Shown: positions 1 to 12,029, counted from the stretch's first letter. The stretch is DNA of 64,000 bases from Doris montereyensis (GCA_037039925.1 JAXRKP010000251.1:143501-207500); one strand, 5' to 3'. Made by a program: numbers and translations. Notes: generated by a model not told the origin, from the letters alone.

Positions 1-71
1 GTGGCCGTGAAAAACGGCAAGTGCCCAGTGCAGAAGACTTAGATGCACAATTGGATGCCTACAATGCTAAG
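1..71 (+). CDS. ALYREF: ALYREF/THOC4-type mRNA export factor, penultimate coding exon (5' part outside window)
   Basis: Reading from base 3, the exon encodes GREKRQVPSAEDLDAQLDAY followed by NAK, ending at AAG (69-71) before a GT. Known family: ALYREF (REF/Aly) is the nuclear adaptor of the TREX complex that couples splicing to mRNA export; its extreme C-terminal helix, SAEELDAQLDAYNAR-type, binds the helicase UAP56/DDX39B. What is seen is that helix, preceded by basic residues that would be the end of the RGG-rich region. The RRM domain must lie before the window. The donor is AAG|GTTGGT, weaker than GTRAGT, and phase 0. It joins in frame to the terminal exon at 2271, giving NAK-METN where vertebrate ALYREF has NAR-MDTS. 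If unspliced, the frame continues VGVKC and stops at TGA 87-89. ALYREF fits better than CHTOP because of the exact AQLDAYNA core. Confidence 0.87.
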
Positions 72-1035
72 GTTGGTGTCAAATGTTGAAGAATTAATTC
101 AATTAGCTTGTCAAATTTATCATTTACTAATTGGTGTGACTATCATGAACTATCATCAGATATTAAGAAAACAAAAGAAAATGAAAATTTACTTTTGGGT
201 GAAAAAAAAACAATCCTAGCTCTACAGCCTCTAATGGTTTAAAAGAAAATATCAAACAAGTATGTTCTTACAAATATTTCTTTATCACCATTGATCTTGA
301 CTGGCATAATCAAGCTTCCACTGTTTAAAACAAAAGTTAACAAAATGATGTTAACTAAAATCATTTAGAGAAGATAATCTACTATTGGCGTTATTTTACC
401 ATGCCATTATCGAAAGCATAATGACATTCTGCATAACTGGATGGGAAGATGTTAATGTAAAATTACAAGTGAAAGAACATCCAAATATGATAAAAGAAAA
501 GTGGGTAAGTTAACGTTTTTATTATTGAACCGAGGTGCAAAACCAGATATATGCACAACCAGTTTTGGTACAGAACCAGACACATCCTAATAATGTCTAA
601 AATTGAGTACTAGGAGACCTTCGCCTGATTCTTTTCCACCTTAATGGATATTTCTTTTGTTTTCTAGCTTTGTTTGTTAATACTCGTTCCTGATTGGCTC
701 TCCTAGAATGTGTCGAATTTTGACCAGAAACGATATGGAGTGTATCGCTTTTTGAAAGTAAACGCTATGTTTAGAGAATTATAATAGGATATGGCCACTT
801 TTCAACAAAAATGATTTCATCAGAAGAAGAAGAAGACTCTTCGTTCAAATTCTGAGATACCGAGAGAGAGAGAGAGAGAGAGAAACTCATAATAGGTCAA
901 AATGGCGCATAGCGATCTTTGCATCTCACTCCCTCATATTGTAAAAAATCAAAGATGAAGTCCGTTTCCATGACAACCCATGACATGTAAATTTTCAAAC
1001 AAAAACATCTTTTACAAATTTTATCCTCTAATTTT

Positions 1036-2066
1036 GGGGGACTCGGTAGTCCTCTCAACCAAGGGGTAGTGGGTTCAAATTCGAGCCCTACCAACGGTTG
1101 AAAAATTGTCGTGGTTTTTTTTTTTCGAGCAAAATCTACCCTCCTGGTTCAGGTAGGTGGATCGACACGTAGTCCCATCGAAGACGGGCGGTAAAAGGAG
1201 GTCCTGTGTACAGATTACAACACTCTGTATACGTTAACCCAATCCTGCCTAACTCGTTGACTAGCCTACTGAGCTGGATGCCTAAGCAAAGGGAGATAAC
1301 TGTCGCTATTTGCACCCATTGTTGTTAAAATGTTTTTTCCATGTTTTTGTTCAAGTTTCTTTATTTTTTCAAATTTATTTATGTACAGGAATGATTTTAT
1401 TGGACAGAAACACTGATATTAACAACATTGAAAACTGTGAATGGTACAATCTGAGTGTTGAATAGGTCTGTCGTCCACAGGCACGGCAGTTTCGATTTCT
1501 CGCCTATTAACACATTGCTCGCCTCGGTGTCGATAGATTTAGATCTAGATTTATCGCTTTTTTCTTCTTCATCATCCCCTCGTCATCACTCAAATCAGTT
1601 AAAGTTTCTCCAACATCATTTTTATCTCGGTTTAGGCTTCTATTTGGTCTAAATCATCAGTTATCTCCTCTCTCAATTCACGGAGCCAACTTAACATGCG
1701 TTGAAATTGAAATGCCATTTTGCCGGTCGACGACCTCTGAACTTTTAAAATTCGTAGAATATTGACCAAACCAGGAAGAAGAGTTCTGTTTCCTTCTAAA
1801 AATACTGTGAAGTCCCGTGAATAGGTTAAAGGTTACGATAGGTCGTGACCTCATGAGATTTGTCGCTAATTTCTGACGTCGGGCAGCACTCAGCGTGCGC
1901 TGGCGGCGCATTAGGCAGGACCCCGAAAAGGCATTAGGCAGGATTGGGTTAAAGATCCCTTGGCTGTTTTGCAGGGCAGTCTGGACTCAAAATAAAGAAA
2001 TCCTACCGAAAGCCCTGAGATCACCTTTAGTTGTGGATGCGGGTAAATCAAATCAAATCAAATTTA
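1036..2066 (+). mobile_element. tRNA-headed SINE, family S1, split by a nested element
   Basis: The 5' part (1036-1237) begins GGGGACTCGGTAGTCC, carries a box-B-like GGGTTCAAATTCGAGCCC, and continues into the shared body (AGGTAGGTGGATCGACAC, AGGTCCTGTGTACAG). The 3' part (1949-2066) resumes with AAGATCCCTTGGCTG and ends in an (AAATC)n tail. The head lacks about 18 bases present in other copies (the AGAGGCAAGGTGTCGGCC part). The break between the halves is the TTAA-flanked insertion. Confidence 0.85.
1238..1948. mobile_element. piggyBac-like non-autonomous element inserted in the SINE
   Basis: The element is 711 bp. Its ends are perfect inverted repeats: CCCAATCCTGCCTAA at the left and TTAGGCAGGATTGGG at the right. 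It is flanked on both sides by TTAA (1234-1237 and 1949-1952), the invariant piggyBac target duplication. Removing it with one TTAA rejoins the SINE body exactly as in the other copies (CGTTAAAGATCCC). GCATTAGGCAGGA is duplicated just inside the right end (about 1909 and 1931). There is no transposase ORF, so it would need a transposase in trans. Confidence 0.85.
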
Positions 2067-2270
2067 TGAAGTTTCAAATTGTTTTATCTCTTCAAACGAA
2101 TTAAAATCGCACTCACTACCAGCATATATTCTGCTCTTTCCCCGTTCTATTTCTGTGTTTTTGTGTTTCTTGTTCTCTTTTGGGCAGTGGAGGAGATAAT
2201 TTTTTAAGCAGCCCTTAAACTAAGCGTTCTTTTGCTTAAAGTACATTGATTTTGGTTGTTTTCTTTACAG

Positions 2271-2285
2271 ATGGAAACGAATTAA
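2271..2285 (+). CDS. ALYREF: ALYREF terminal coding micro-segment (METN-stop) and 3' UTR start
   Basis: A strong acceptor (polypyrimidine tract then TTTACAG at 2264-2270) is followed by ATG GAA ACG AAT TAA. In phase 0 this adds M-E-T-N-stop to the exon ending at base 71. The four residues match the conservative end of vertebrate ALYREF (MDTS), which is why I take this as the true last coding exon and not the read-through end at 87-89. The 3' UTR would continue to about 2560. Confidence 0.75.
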   Translation: METN

Positions 2286-2533
2286 CTGAGTCAGTGTGTA
2301 ATCACTTCATCGTCAAGTTTTCTAGAGGCAAATCATTGCAGGCAGTCAGACGTTGGGAATAGCTACACATGATCAGAACATTTCATACTTTCATCTTGTT
2401 CATACGTCCATCCCATAAAGTTTATCTCAACCTTATTGTGCCGCTTTATATTGTACTAGTATTTCACATCATTTTTAATTGTCTTGCCGTTGAATGGTTA
2501 TACCTTGTTTGTGAATATTTTAAGAATGTACTC

Positions 2534-2539
2534 AATAAA
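2534..2539 (+). terminator. Candidate polyadenylation signal of ALYREF
   Basis: AATAAA lies 249 bp after the TAA at 2283-2285 and is followed by a T- and GT-rich stretch (about 2560-2645), the usual layout of a cleavage and polyadenylation site. Confidence 0.6.
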
Positions 2540-2841
2540 CTTGTCAAAATTTTGAATTTGATTGGGTGTAGTTTTGTTGGCATTTTTTTGTTAGGATTTG
2601 GGTTTTTTGTTTTGTTTTTGTATGTTTAGGGTTTGTGGTGATGTTATTTGATGAAATTGCAGTTTGTGTAAAAAACAATTAAATTATTTTTTTGTTTTTG
2701 TTCGTTTCAAGTTTGTGTCTTACTGAATGAGTGTCTTTGTTTGTTTGTCCATCATCTCTTTATAATTATCTCGACATATGTTAAGCTTTGATGCTTTAAC
2801 TTTCTTTTCTTCCAATTATCTCTGTACTGTACCACGAAAAG

Positions 2842-2861
2842 TCTCTCTCTCTTCTCTCTCT

Positions 2862-2924
<63 letters not shown>

Positions 2925-2927
2925 CTA
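2842..2927. repeat. (TC)n microsatellite
   Basis: A near-pure TC run abuts the 5' end of the SINE at 2928. The long SLSL/RERE open frames here are artefacts of this run. Confidence 0.97.
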
Positions 2928-3249
2928 GGGGACTTGGTACTCCAGAGGCAAGGTGTCGGCCTCTTGACCAAAAGGTAGTGAGTTCGAGCCCCACCAACGG
3001 TTGAATAATTTTCTAGAGGGTTTTTTTTTTTTAGCATAATCTACCCCCTGGTCCAGGTAGGTGGATCGACACCTAGTATCATTGAAGACAGACGATAAAA
3101 GGCGGTCCTGTGTGCAGGTCACAACACTTAGTGCACGTTAAAGATCCCTTGGCTGTTTACACTATTTACAGGACAGTCCGGGCAAAAGGAAAAATCCTAC
3201 CAAAAACCTTGAGATCACCTTAGTTGCAGATGTTGGTAAATCAAATAGA
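2928..3249 (+). mobile_element. tRNA-headed SINE, family S1, near full length
   Basis: It starts GGGGACTTGGTACTCCAGAG and has a box-B-like GAGTTCGAGCCCC. The body shows CAGGTAGGTGGATCGACACC, a TTAAAGATCCCTTGGCTG segment and a GATCACCTTAGTTG segment, with a short TCAAATAG tail. This is the clearest complete copy in the window. Confidence 0.88.
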
Positions 3250-3276
3250 AAAATCTCTCTTTGTCTCCAATTAAAA

Positions 3277-3525
3277 ATGATGAATATGATGAGGACAAAG
3301 ATAATAACATCTACAATAATAATATTGATGATGATGATAATACAAATAACATTAACAATAATGATGATGATAATACAAATAACATTAACAATAATGATGA
3401 TGATAATACAAATACAAATAATAATTAATGATAATAAAAATAATAATAATATTGATGATTATAGTAATATTAGTAATAATCATAATGATGATGACAATAA
3501 AATAAATAACAAATACAAAGAACAT
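3277..3525. repeat. ATGATG/AATA-rich minisatellite
   Basis: An A-rich tract contains about 2.7 tandem copies of a 33-bp unit (GATGATGATAATACAAATAA then CATTAACAATAAT), followed by looser AAT/GAT repeats. It accounts for a 93-codon open frame with an 11-residue repeat; I do not regard that as a gene. Confidence 0.85.
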
Positions 3526-6014
3526 CAAATAAAACAGTCATTTCATGCTTATATCTAGATCCTCCATCACTCTCATTCTCAATCTTTTATTCTCTCGATA
3601 AAAATGGATCTAGAAACTTGTTTAACGCCAAAATAAAAGTAAAAGCAGTCAGGTTGTAATCAACAAGAAAAGGATTACACCCCGTCTTGTCATTACACAC
3701 TAGTTGGGTGCTGAGTTGAAATGATGGTGGTGCCCTTTGAAGGAACGATTCAACACTGGTTGCTATGCCTGGTAGTGGTATGTAGATTTATATCAATAGA
3801 TCTATTATTGTAATGTATAAATATAATACTCAAACAGTAGTCACTGGATAATTACAGGGTATTTGAGAGAAAAGAAAAATGTACAATTACGCAGTACAGC
3901 TATGAGAAACTACCCAGATAACTCCTGGAAGTTTGTATCAACTACTCCTTGGCATTGACACGGCGCAGCAGTGTAGGACAAGTGTGTAGAGACATAACGA
4001 CATTGTGTTTCAGTTTCAGGCGATTATATACATTTTTTGTTTTTTTTCCTTAATCTTATAATATATAACGAAAATAATGAGAAAGATAACTTTGACAGAC
4101 AAACTAAATAAAGTTGTTACAGTCAAGGGAGCCGCCTCAATTCTTTTTTTGTGAAAATTTCATAATTGTTTTCTACATTTGGGATGCTGAGATGAACCGC
4201 TGAATATTGTCAACGACTGTTCAATGTTACTAATTCTAGTGTTACTAAACGATATTTATGATTTGAGTATAATTAAATCCATAAATGCTTCAACAGCTGC
4301 GCATTTGATGACATTTGAACATGGCCACTGTCTTCATCATTTTCTTTTTTTAATTCGAAGAGGGTGAATTATTTCACAAATGTCAGTTTTGTAGTTTTCA
4401 GTGTGCAATTATGCATAATAACTTATCAACAACGTTGCCATTCACCATAAAATTTCAACACAAACATCAGTCGCATACATTTCGATAAAAATATAAATTA
4501 ATTTTGTTCATGATTCGTAACAATGCAAGTCACACAATTAGGAAAAAGAGGTACATTTTTCAATTTTCAACATGTCTGGGGGAAAGTTGAATTACATGTA
4601 GCAACAACTTAACAAGTCCTAAACATATGTTAGATGTAATTATCCGAAAACGATGAAAATAGTTTTAAAACCTAACGTAAATACTCAAATATTTTTCTAT
4701 GTCTACCACCAAGTCAATTAAAAATGGTCCACTTACTGGTGGTTTTAAAGAAATTGCTCAAAATGACGCCCTTTCTGCTGTTTGCAGAAATTCACTGGTT
4801 TCACAAAGTTTTCAAGTGTGCAGGCGCACTTCTCAAGTGTAACTATGTTTACAAGCTGCTCTTTTTCTTGTTTCCAGTTAACTTACTTAGAATAGGTTCT
4901 TTGGACGAATTTTATAAATTATTGTTTTTCAAATAGGAAGAAATCTAAAGGATTAAGATCCAGTGAATGAGGAGCTCAGTAGTTCACTGTCCATTGCAAG
5001 ATGAGTCGATCATCGAAGATGTTGAGGAGGGAAATGATCAACTAATCTCGCAAGTAAGAAGTGGATCATTTTTAATTGACTTGTTACATATTGAAAAATG
5101 GGAATTACCAAAATGTACATAACTGGTTTGCTGTGTTAAAAATTTATGGCTATTGGTCACGTTGTTGAGAAGTCGCATGTAATACATTAACATTTATAAT
5201 GGTTCTGTTTTTTATGAACACACTGTGTATTTGACAACGACATGGTACAAGTACAAATAAATACACTCATATTCATAAGAACCATGTATTAATCTACGCC
5301 CATGCTAGAAATTATTTTATTTTTCTGACATAATCAATAGAAACAAAACACAGTAAAAGAAATAAACAGAAAACAAACAAAGCAGAATCTGTAACTATGC
5401 AAGTAATCATAATGGTGTTAATAAAGAAAAATTGTAATCCTAATCATAACAATCGCAAAAATACTAGAAGTAGAAGTTTAGAAGTAATACATGTGTCAAC
5501 AATAGCATCATTAATACTAATACTACTAATGGTTACATTAACAATAATGATGGAGATTGAAAAAGTAATAGGATAAATGTTATAATCATAAATGGAAGCA
5601 GTTGTTATACAGCAATGTATAGTCCTTGTTCCAACAATTGGTTCCCACTGTAATAATTTTAGTTTTTAGGTTCCCTCTCATTTAAACATGTTCTTCGTCA
5701 TGAAATTTAATAGCTGAATGTGTGCTTATAGTAACTTATACTCACATTACTCTGTCGTCAGCAGTGTCAACGTGTATGACCGAACTTGAACTTAAATTAA
5801 AGGCTGTCTTGTCTCTTTTTTACACTCAAAACCTCGTTATACGGCCAACTGTTGTGCCATTGGTTAAGTGGAATTATAAAGAAAAGAGAATGGCGTTATA
5901 ACGGATACGCCTGCTTTTTAATATTACAATGAGGGAGATAATCAATATTAAACTAACCAAGTAGAAAAAAAACAATATTTAACAAGACAATGTATTATGT
6001 AGGCCTTTTTCATA
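3526..6014. other. Intergenic AT-rich stretch
   Basis: I see no conserved exon. At about 5833-5910 there is a sequence resembling a pogo/Tigger end (AACCTCGTTATACGGCC, later GGCGTTATAACGGATACG), but I could not pair its termini. Confidence 0.4.
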
Positions 6015-8498
6015 TGGTCAAGCAGTCCCGCTCTCTATGACTCTTCTGCTGCCATGCAGGCGAATGTTGACTGGCCAAAGGCTAAGGGAGTTAACCCAGA
6101 CAAAAAAATCACAACCTGCTGCCTTGCATGATGGTCTTTGGCTGACCAAAGACTAAGGGAGTTGACCCTGAAAGAAACTAACAACCTGCTGCCTTGAGGG
6201 CCGGTCTTGGTCCAATGGCTAAGGAGTTAACCCTGACATAAAATAACAAACAAGGCCCGGTAGGGAACCTCAAGGTGGCAGCCCCACCATTTACCTGGGG
6301 TACAGTGGGTTAATCACCTGCTTACCCAAACCAACCAGATTCAGAGAACTCTATGTGAGATAATCGGATTGAACTTAAGAAGACGACCCTGGAAACAAAC
6401 ACGGACAGTGATTTTTTTTTGTACATGGGCAATAAATGGAACGAGTTAGAATTAGCAGAAGAAATGGAAAAAATTCAAAGTAGACATTTTGGCCATCACA
6501 GAAGAAAGGACGAGGAATAGATAATGTAGGACCAAATCATACTTCTATCTTCTCATAAGTAGATGTAAAAAAATGACAGAGCTGGAGTAGGCCTCCCAAT
6601 GCTTAAAGGCATGGAAAGCTGCTAGAAGGCTGGAAATTTATAAGCCCACAGCTATTTTAAAGGTAAACATTAAATCAAAGGAAGAGAAATTAAATTATTA
6701 ATAATATTAATAGCTTATGGACCAAACGAAAACGTCAACAAAGAAGAAAAAGACATCTTCAAAAACAAATTTTATTTACAAATAGCTGTTCAAAGATAAT
6801 CTCAAACCCAAACAGGAACAAATTAATGGTTTTAGGAGATTTCAATTTAAACGCTAATGTAGGCAACAATGTAGAAACACCAGGAGGAGTAATAAATAGA
6901 AAAGAAGGAGAGATCAATTTCAATAGATTTTTGCCTAAAGAATAACATGATGGAAGTAGCCAGCACATTTCTTTCCTCATAAAGATATCCACAAATATAC
7001 AAGAATAAAGAATTGAAAAATTAATCATACACTTAAAACACTACATAATAATAGTGAGTTGTTCCCCTTTTCACAGTACAATGAACGCAGGAGGTAACAT
7101 AGGAGCTGAACTGAAATATTTAGTGATCATCACCTAGTGATTGCTAAAAGGAGATTACTAACTGAAAACAACAAACAGAAAAGGATAGGAAAAAAAAAGC
7201 TACTGAACTCAAAATAGAAGAACTAAATTAACTAAATAAATCAGAAATAAAACATATAGGCTTATCAATCTAGGATAAAAATAATATCAATGAAAGGCAG
7301 ATGGATCTGCACGATAGCAAAATAGAAGAAAAGTGGCATCTGCATATAGCAACACTCCTCAGCTGTACTGAAGAGATATGTGGTAGGAAACAATTTGAGG
7401 GAATAATATAGATAGGAAAGGAATAACACAGTGGAATGAGAGAATATCAAAACTCAGAATAAAATCAAAGAAAAGAAGGCTGTACGGAAGAAATTCTTGC
7501 AAACAAAAAGGCTACAGGATGGGATAGATTATGTGAGTAAAAGAATTATCGCCAAAGGTGAAGTAAAGGAATACAAAACAGGGACGAGTGTGGACAAAGA
7601 CTGAGAAAGCTCAAAGAAATCAAAGATCAACCAGTAACAATAACAAGTAATCCAGATGAAACAGTTGAAGATGTAGATATCTCAATGAAAGAAATCTAAA
7701 CAGCTATAGGAAAGTGAAATTAGGAAAGGCCCCAGGAGCATATCAAATTTATCCAAATATGATTACAAACCAGGTGCCAGACGATTGGAAAAAGGGAACA
7801 ATATTACCAATACACAAGAACGGATCAACTATATAATGCTCTAACTGTAAAGGGATATCCCTACTAAGCGTACCGGTACAAGGAAAAGTGTATAGAGGAT
7901 CAGATTGATGAAATGTACAAGTGCACAAGATCACATATTTACAATTAGACAAATTAAATTAATAATAGAACAATTCCCTGAAATAAACATTGACTTAGGA
8001 AAGGTATTTGACACTGTGAGGAGGGACGAACTATGACATTCCTTAAAAGAACATAATGTAGAGAAAAATCAAATCGAATCTTTTAAAGGTTTTAACAATA
8101 AACCAACATGTATAGTGGTAGTAGCTGGAAACTTATCTGGAGAATTTGAAGTAGATATAGGAGTAAGATAAGGCTGTACTCTTAGTCCCCTCTTGTTTAT
8201 CATCATCAAAAGTGAAGAAAATGAATGTAGGCATTTGGAAACTCAAACCAATAGATGGATCAATGCTTTCATTTGCCGATGAGTGACATTCAGCACAATA
8301 TCAAAATGCTGAAAAATGAAGTTAATAAAAGATATATTACTAATAACTAGGGAAACTAAACTACAGAATCTTAAACTGGGCATTGAGAAGTAAGAACAAG
8401 TTCAAAGCTACATTTACTTAGGGGTAATGATTAACTTAGAAGGGAAAATAAGAGAAGAAATTAGCCAGAGAATCCAAAGGGCAATGATAATAATAATA

Positions 8499-9138
8499 CA
8501 ATAGTATCCGGTTAAACACACGGTGTTCGGGAGGCCCGGGTAGCGTGCGTTTAGGAGTTGCGTGCCTTTATAAAAAAGGAGTAAAAATATTCAGTTACTT
8601 CCCTTTACTTCGGAAAAGACTGAGTTGTTTCCCTTGACTACACAGACTACTTGTGTGGCCGGTATTAGGATGCCGTTATTGAGTTTGATTTAGATATTAG
8701 ATCTAGATGGGGGTTGTAGTTTATATTATTTTATTTTATTCAACAGAGAAATCCCAATAGAACCATAAACAAAAACACAGAGTACAGTACCATAGATAGA
8801 TCTAGTACAAGTAGCAGCACAACGAAACACACAGTGCAAATATTGCTGACATTAACTGCATTACAACATGCAATATATTTCACATGGTAAATGGATGGGA
8901 TAATAAGTGGTTAGGTTTTTTGCAGTCAGGCAAAATTCTGGCTGCCACTTGACTCTAATTCATTGATAACCTTTAACTTGACTTCTAATGTCAATGTTTT
9001 ATGAGTAGTAGACATCTTTACAAGTTTAGATCTTGTGAATATATTGTGGAACAAGCACGATAGCTTGCAATTTCAAAGGCTGTTCAGTGTAGCGACGTGT
9101 ATTCTATAGTGGAATCTTGGAAACTAATCACAGTTCAC

Positions 9139-9179
<41 letters not shown>

Positions 9180-9698
9180 CATGCATTGGTGCCTAGCCTA
9201 GGAAATCTCAGTACATACATATAGTTCCAGTGCCTAGCCTATCATGACTCATCCAATGAAACACGAGGACGTAAGAATCTACACATAACAACACTACAGT
9301 GCCCTCAAACCCACCCCTGCCCCGTAGGCTAGGTCTGTGTCCACCAGTCGTAAGTGAGAGCTGATCAGTGTGTCACGCGTGTGTATCACATGGGTCTAGA
9401 GCTGGACTACCTGCACTGAGATTTCCTAGGTCTAGAGGCCAAGGCATAGGCCTATCGTTTACACAAAGAACGGCGAGAGTTCTTGCTGAGTGATGTAAGT
9501 GACATCCTCTGGCAAGTAATTAGTGGCTATCTGATATATTTAAAAAGGTAATTTCTACCGATTTCAAAGCGTGCGTTTAGATGATGTAGCGTGCGTTAAC
9601 AGTATACTGATAATATAGAAAAAATCCGTCATAGCGCTCAGCTGTTCGTTTACCCGAAGCGTGCTTTTATCTGGCGTGCGTTTAACCGGATACTACTG
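8499..9698. mobile_element. pogo/Tigger-like non-autonomous DNA transposon inside LINE copy A
   Basis: The left end is CAATAGTATCCGGTTAAAC and the right end read inward is CAGTAGTATCCGGTTAAACG. TA dinucleotides flank it at 8497-8498 and 9699-9700. LINE sequence resumes directly (ATAACCATCTAGGAAAGGC), and intact copies lack the insert. CAGT-type termini with a TA duplication are typical of the pogo/Tigger branch of Tc1/mariner. It is 1200 bp long with no transposase frame, and contains a (GT)n run at 9141-9178. Confidence 0.82.
9141..9178. repeat. (TG)n microsatellite
   Basis: A pure TG run inside the pogo-like element. Confidence 0.97.
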
Positions 9699-10297
9699 TA
9701 GTATATATAACCATCTAGGAAAGGCATTTATAGGTAAACAAGAATTGTCCACACAAAAAAATTTGCAGTATACAACACAGTTCATTGTCCTACTCGCCTA
9801 TATAGAAGGGAAAACCTGGACCTTAGACAGTAGGGATACACCTGGACCTTAGACAGTAGGGATACAGTAAAGTAAAAGTACCTGAAGTGAAATATCTAAA
9901 AAGAGTAATAGGGAAAATTAACAGAGACAAAATCAGAAATACAACAATAAGAGATCAAACCAAATCAGATGGCATAAAAACTAAGATAGAAACAAATCAA
10001 TTGAGATGGTTTAAAAATGTAAACAGAAACTGAGAGACAAACGACAATAACTATAATATGTGACAACTCCATCATGGAATATATAATTAGAACAGACACG
10101 TGACGTTTCAGGTACCTTCGTCATACAACAAATGAGTAGCCTAATATTATATGCGCACTTTATAATACATGTATTATGTATATACCTAAATATAGGTGTC
10201 ACATCACACAGGGTGAGGTCAGAAGAAAGAACAAAATACGTGTAGGCAATGAATGAGAAACTTGGGTAGGCTATCAGTGTATGACAGAAACAACAGA

Positions 10298-10378
10298 GGA
10301 CTCGGTAGTCCAGAGGCAATGTGTCGGCTTCTCAACCCAAAGGTCGCGGGTTAAAGCCCCGCCGACGGTTGAAATATA
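10298..10378 (+). mobile_element. SINE S1 fragment (tRNA-like head only)
   Basis: GGACTCGGTAGTCCAGAGGC with the downstream box-B-like CGGGTTAAAGCCCCG and GACGGTTGAAA. The body is absent, so this is a 3'-truncated copy. Confidence 0.8.
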
Positions 10379-10857
10379 CTCACGGGCAAAAGAAAATAAA
10401 CACTCTGAGACCCTGTGTTCTTCGAAAGATTTCAAGTTTATCGTTAGCCTATACAGTTAATAGCATATCGTTAAGAAATTAAGGCAGGTAATGTCTGAAG
10501 TGTGTCAAATGACCAAACGTTATCTAGGTCACGACACGAACTACATCCACGAACTACATCCACGGTTTGCACGTGCCTAAACGCCATATCACCCCCCCCC
10601 CTCCCCCCATCCCCTATCAGTTTTCTTGCTTTCATTTCAAACAATAGCTCATCTCTGATCATAAGCCACATTACTTGCCTCGTTCACAGCAATTTACGAT
10701 TTCTTTTTAATGGGATTTTTTACAATATAGCGCATCTGTATTTTTGATCGAGGTCCCTGTTTGTCACCAAATCTCTCTCCTTCCTTTTGTCTGTCTGCCT
10801 GTCTGCCTGCCTGTCTGCCTGTTTGTCACTCACCATCCCTCTAATCCAGCTCGCTCT
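10379..10857. other. Unassigned stretch inside the inverted-repeat block
   Basis: It contains a C-rich run at about 10590-10610. I see no conserved exon or recognisable repeat. Confidence 0.35.
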
Positions 10858-11090
10858 CGCTCTCGCTCTCCCTTCCTCTCCCTCTCCCTCTCCCCTCCCC
10901 CTCCCCCTCCCCCTCCCCCTCCTCTCCTCCCTCCCTCTCCCTCTCCCTCTCCCTCCCTCTCCCCCTCCCCCTCTCCCCTCCCCCTCCCCCCTCCCTCCCT
11001 TCTCCCTCTCCGTCTCCTCTCCCTCCCTCCCCCTCCCCCTCCCTCTCCCTCTCCCTCCCCCTCCCCCTCCCCATCCCCCCCCCTCCCCCT
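10858..11090. repeat. Polypyrimidine CCCTCC/CTCCCT tract
   Basis: Roughly 230 bp almost purely C/T on this strand. Proline/serine-rich frames across it are compositional artefacts. Such tracts can form triplex or i-motif structures (general knowledge, not shown here). Confidence 0.95.
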
Positions 11091-11091
11091 A

Positions 11092-11115
11092 CATATATAT
11101 ATATATGTGTGTATA

Positions 11116-11162
<47 letters not shown>
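11092..11162. repeat. (AT)n microsatellite
   Basis: An AT run directly after the polypyrimidine tract. Confidence 0.95.
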
Positions 11163-11165
<3 letters not shown>

Positions 11166-11634
11166 TATATCTGTATTGAGATCTTAATCTCCATTCTCAG
11201 ATGGTCGATTTTTCGCTGTCTCGCGTTTGTCTCCACTGCACTGTGACTCATTTGTGCCATACGTGTACTACTAATCATAGTCGATCTCGGCATGTGATTC
11301 TTGGTTCAAACAACAACCACGACGCCATAATTTTGGGAATTTCCGCAGTTGGTAAACGCGTACTTGATAGGCTTACGTGCAAAACAAAAATCAATAGGTC
11401 ATAAAGTTGTTTACTTTATCCCCTTATTGTATCGATACATTTGTAATTTGTATACATTTCGCACTTTTAGTGTAAATTTTTGTCTTGATTGATACTTCCT
11501 TTCATTCGTTCTCTATCATTTCTTCTTTCTAGACCCAGTGAGATGTAGATATAGTCTTATATAGTTATCCTTTTTTGTCGTTCTTGTTTTCCATACTCAC
11601 CTCTCTCTCCCTTTCGTTCTCCCTAGTTTTTTTT

Positions 11635-11636
<2 letters not shown>

Positions 11637-11690
<54 letters not shown>

Positions 11691-11772
11691 ACACACACAC
11701 ACACACACTCTCTCTATCTCTCTGTCTCTCTCTCTGTCTGTTTGTCTCTCTCTCTGTCTGTCTCTGTCTGTC

Positions 11773-11848
<76 letters not shown>

Positions 11849-11930
11849 ACACACACACACACATTTCTCTCTATCTCTGTCTTTGTCTCTGTGTCTGTCT
11901 GTCTGTCTGTTTGTCTCTCTCTCTCTATAA
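11637..11930. repeat. (TC)n/(CA)n/(TCTG)n compound microsatellite
   Basis: Two TC runs, each ending in CACACA, separated by TCTG/TCTA variants. The duplication of the TC-CA module suggests local unequal exchange or slippage. Confidence 0.95.
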
Positions 11931-11940
11931 GTGAATGAAT

Positions 11941-12029
11941 TCTATATCTATCTATATATCTATATATCTATCTATCCATCTATCTATCTATCTATCTAAA
12001 TATAGATTTGGTTGTTCCAATTGGTCGAA

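Larger units (their letters stand above)
72..2270 (+). other. Last intron of ALYREF
   Basis: A 2.2-kb intron between the exon at 1-71 and the acceptor at 2270. The first 960 bp look unique and AT-rich except for a short (GA)n run at about 862-883. The remainder is mostly a SINE (1036-2066) interrupted by a piggyBac-like element (1238-1948). Confidence 0.7.
6015..10039 (+). mobile_element. APE-type LINE, family 1, copy A (degraded, interrupted)
   Basis: Similarity to the minus-strand copies B-D runs from the 5' end (CTGCTGCC and three 65-70 bp monomers at about 6046-6240), through a broken endonuclease (KVDILAITEE at about 6480), reverse transcriptase remnants (VFDTVRRDEL at about 8009-8035) and on to the C-terminal region (QTKSDGIKTKIETNQLRWF at 9955-10015). 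There are many stops and frameshifts. A 1.2-kb pogo-like element (8499-9698) interrupts it. The extreme 3' end is lost where an inverted-repeat block begins at about 10040. Confidence 0.85.

Noticed and set aside
87..89. TGA as the true ALYREF stop
   Set aside because: Possible only if the intron is retained. The spliced end METN matches the conserved family end better; kept as an alternative in the findings.
3277..3558. 93-codon Met/Ile/Thr-rich frame with an 11-residue repeat
   Set aside because: It is a 33-bp minisatellite read in one frame.
10744..11121. Proline/serine-rich 125-codon frame
   Set aside because: Produced by the polypyrimidine tract; no conserved sequence outside it.
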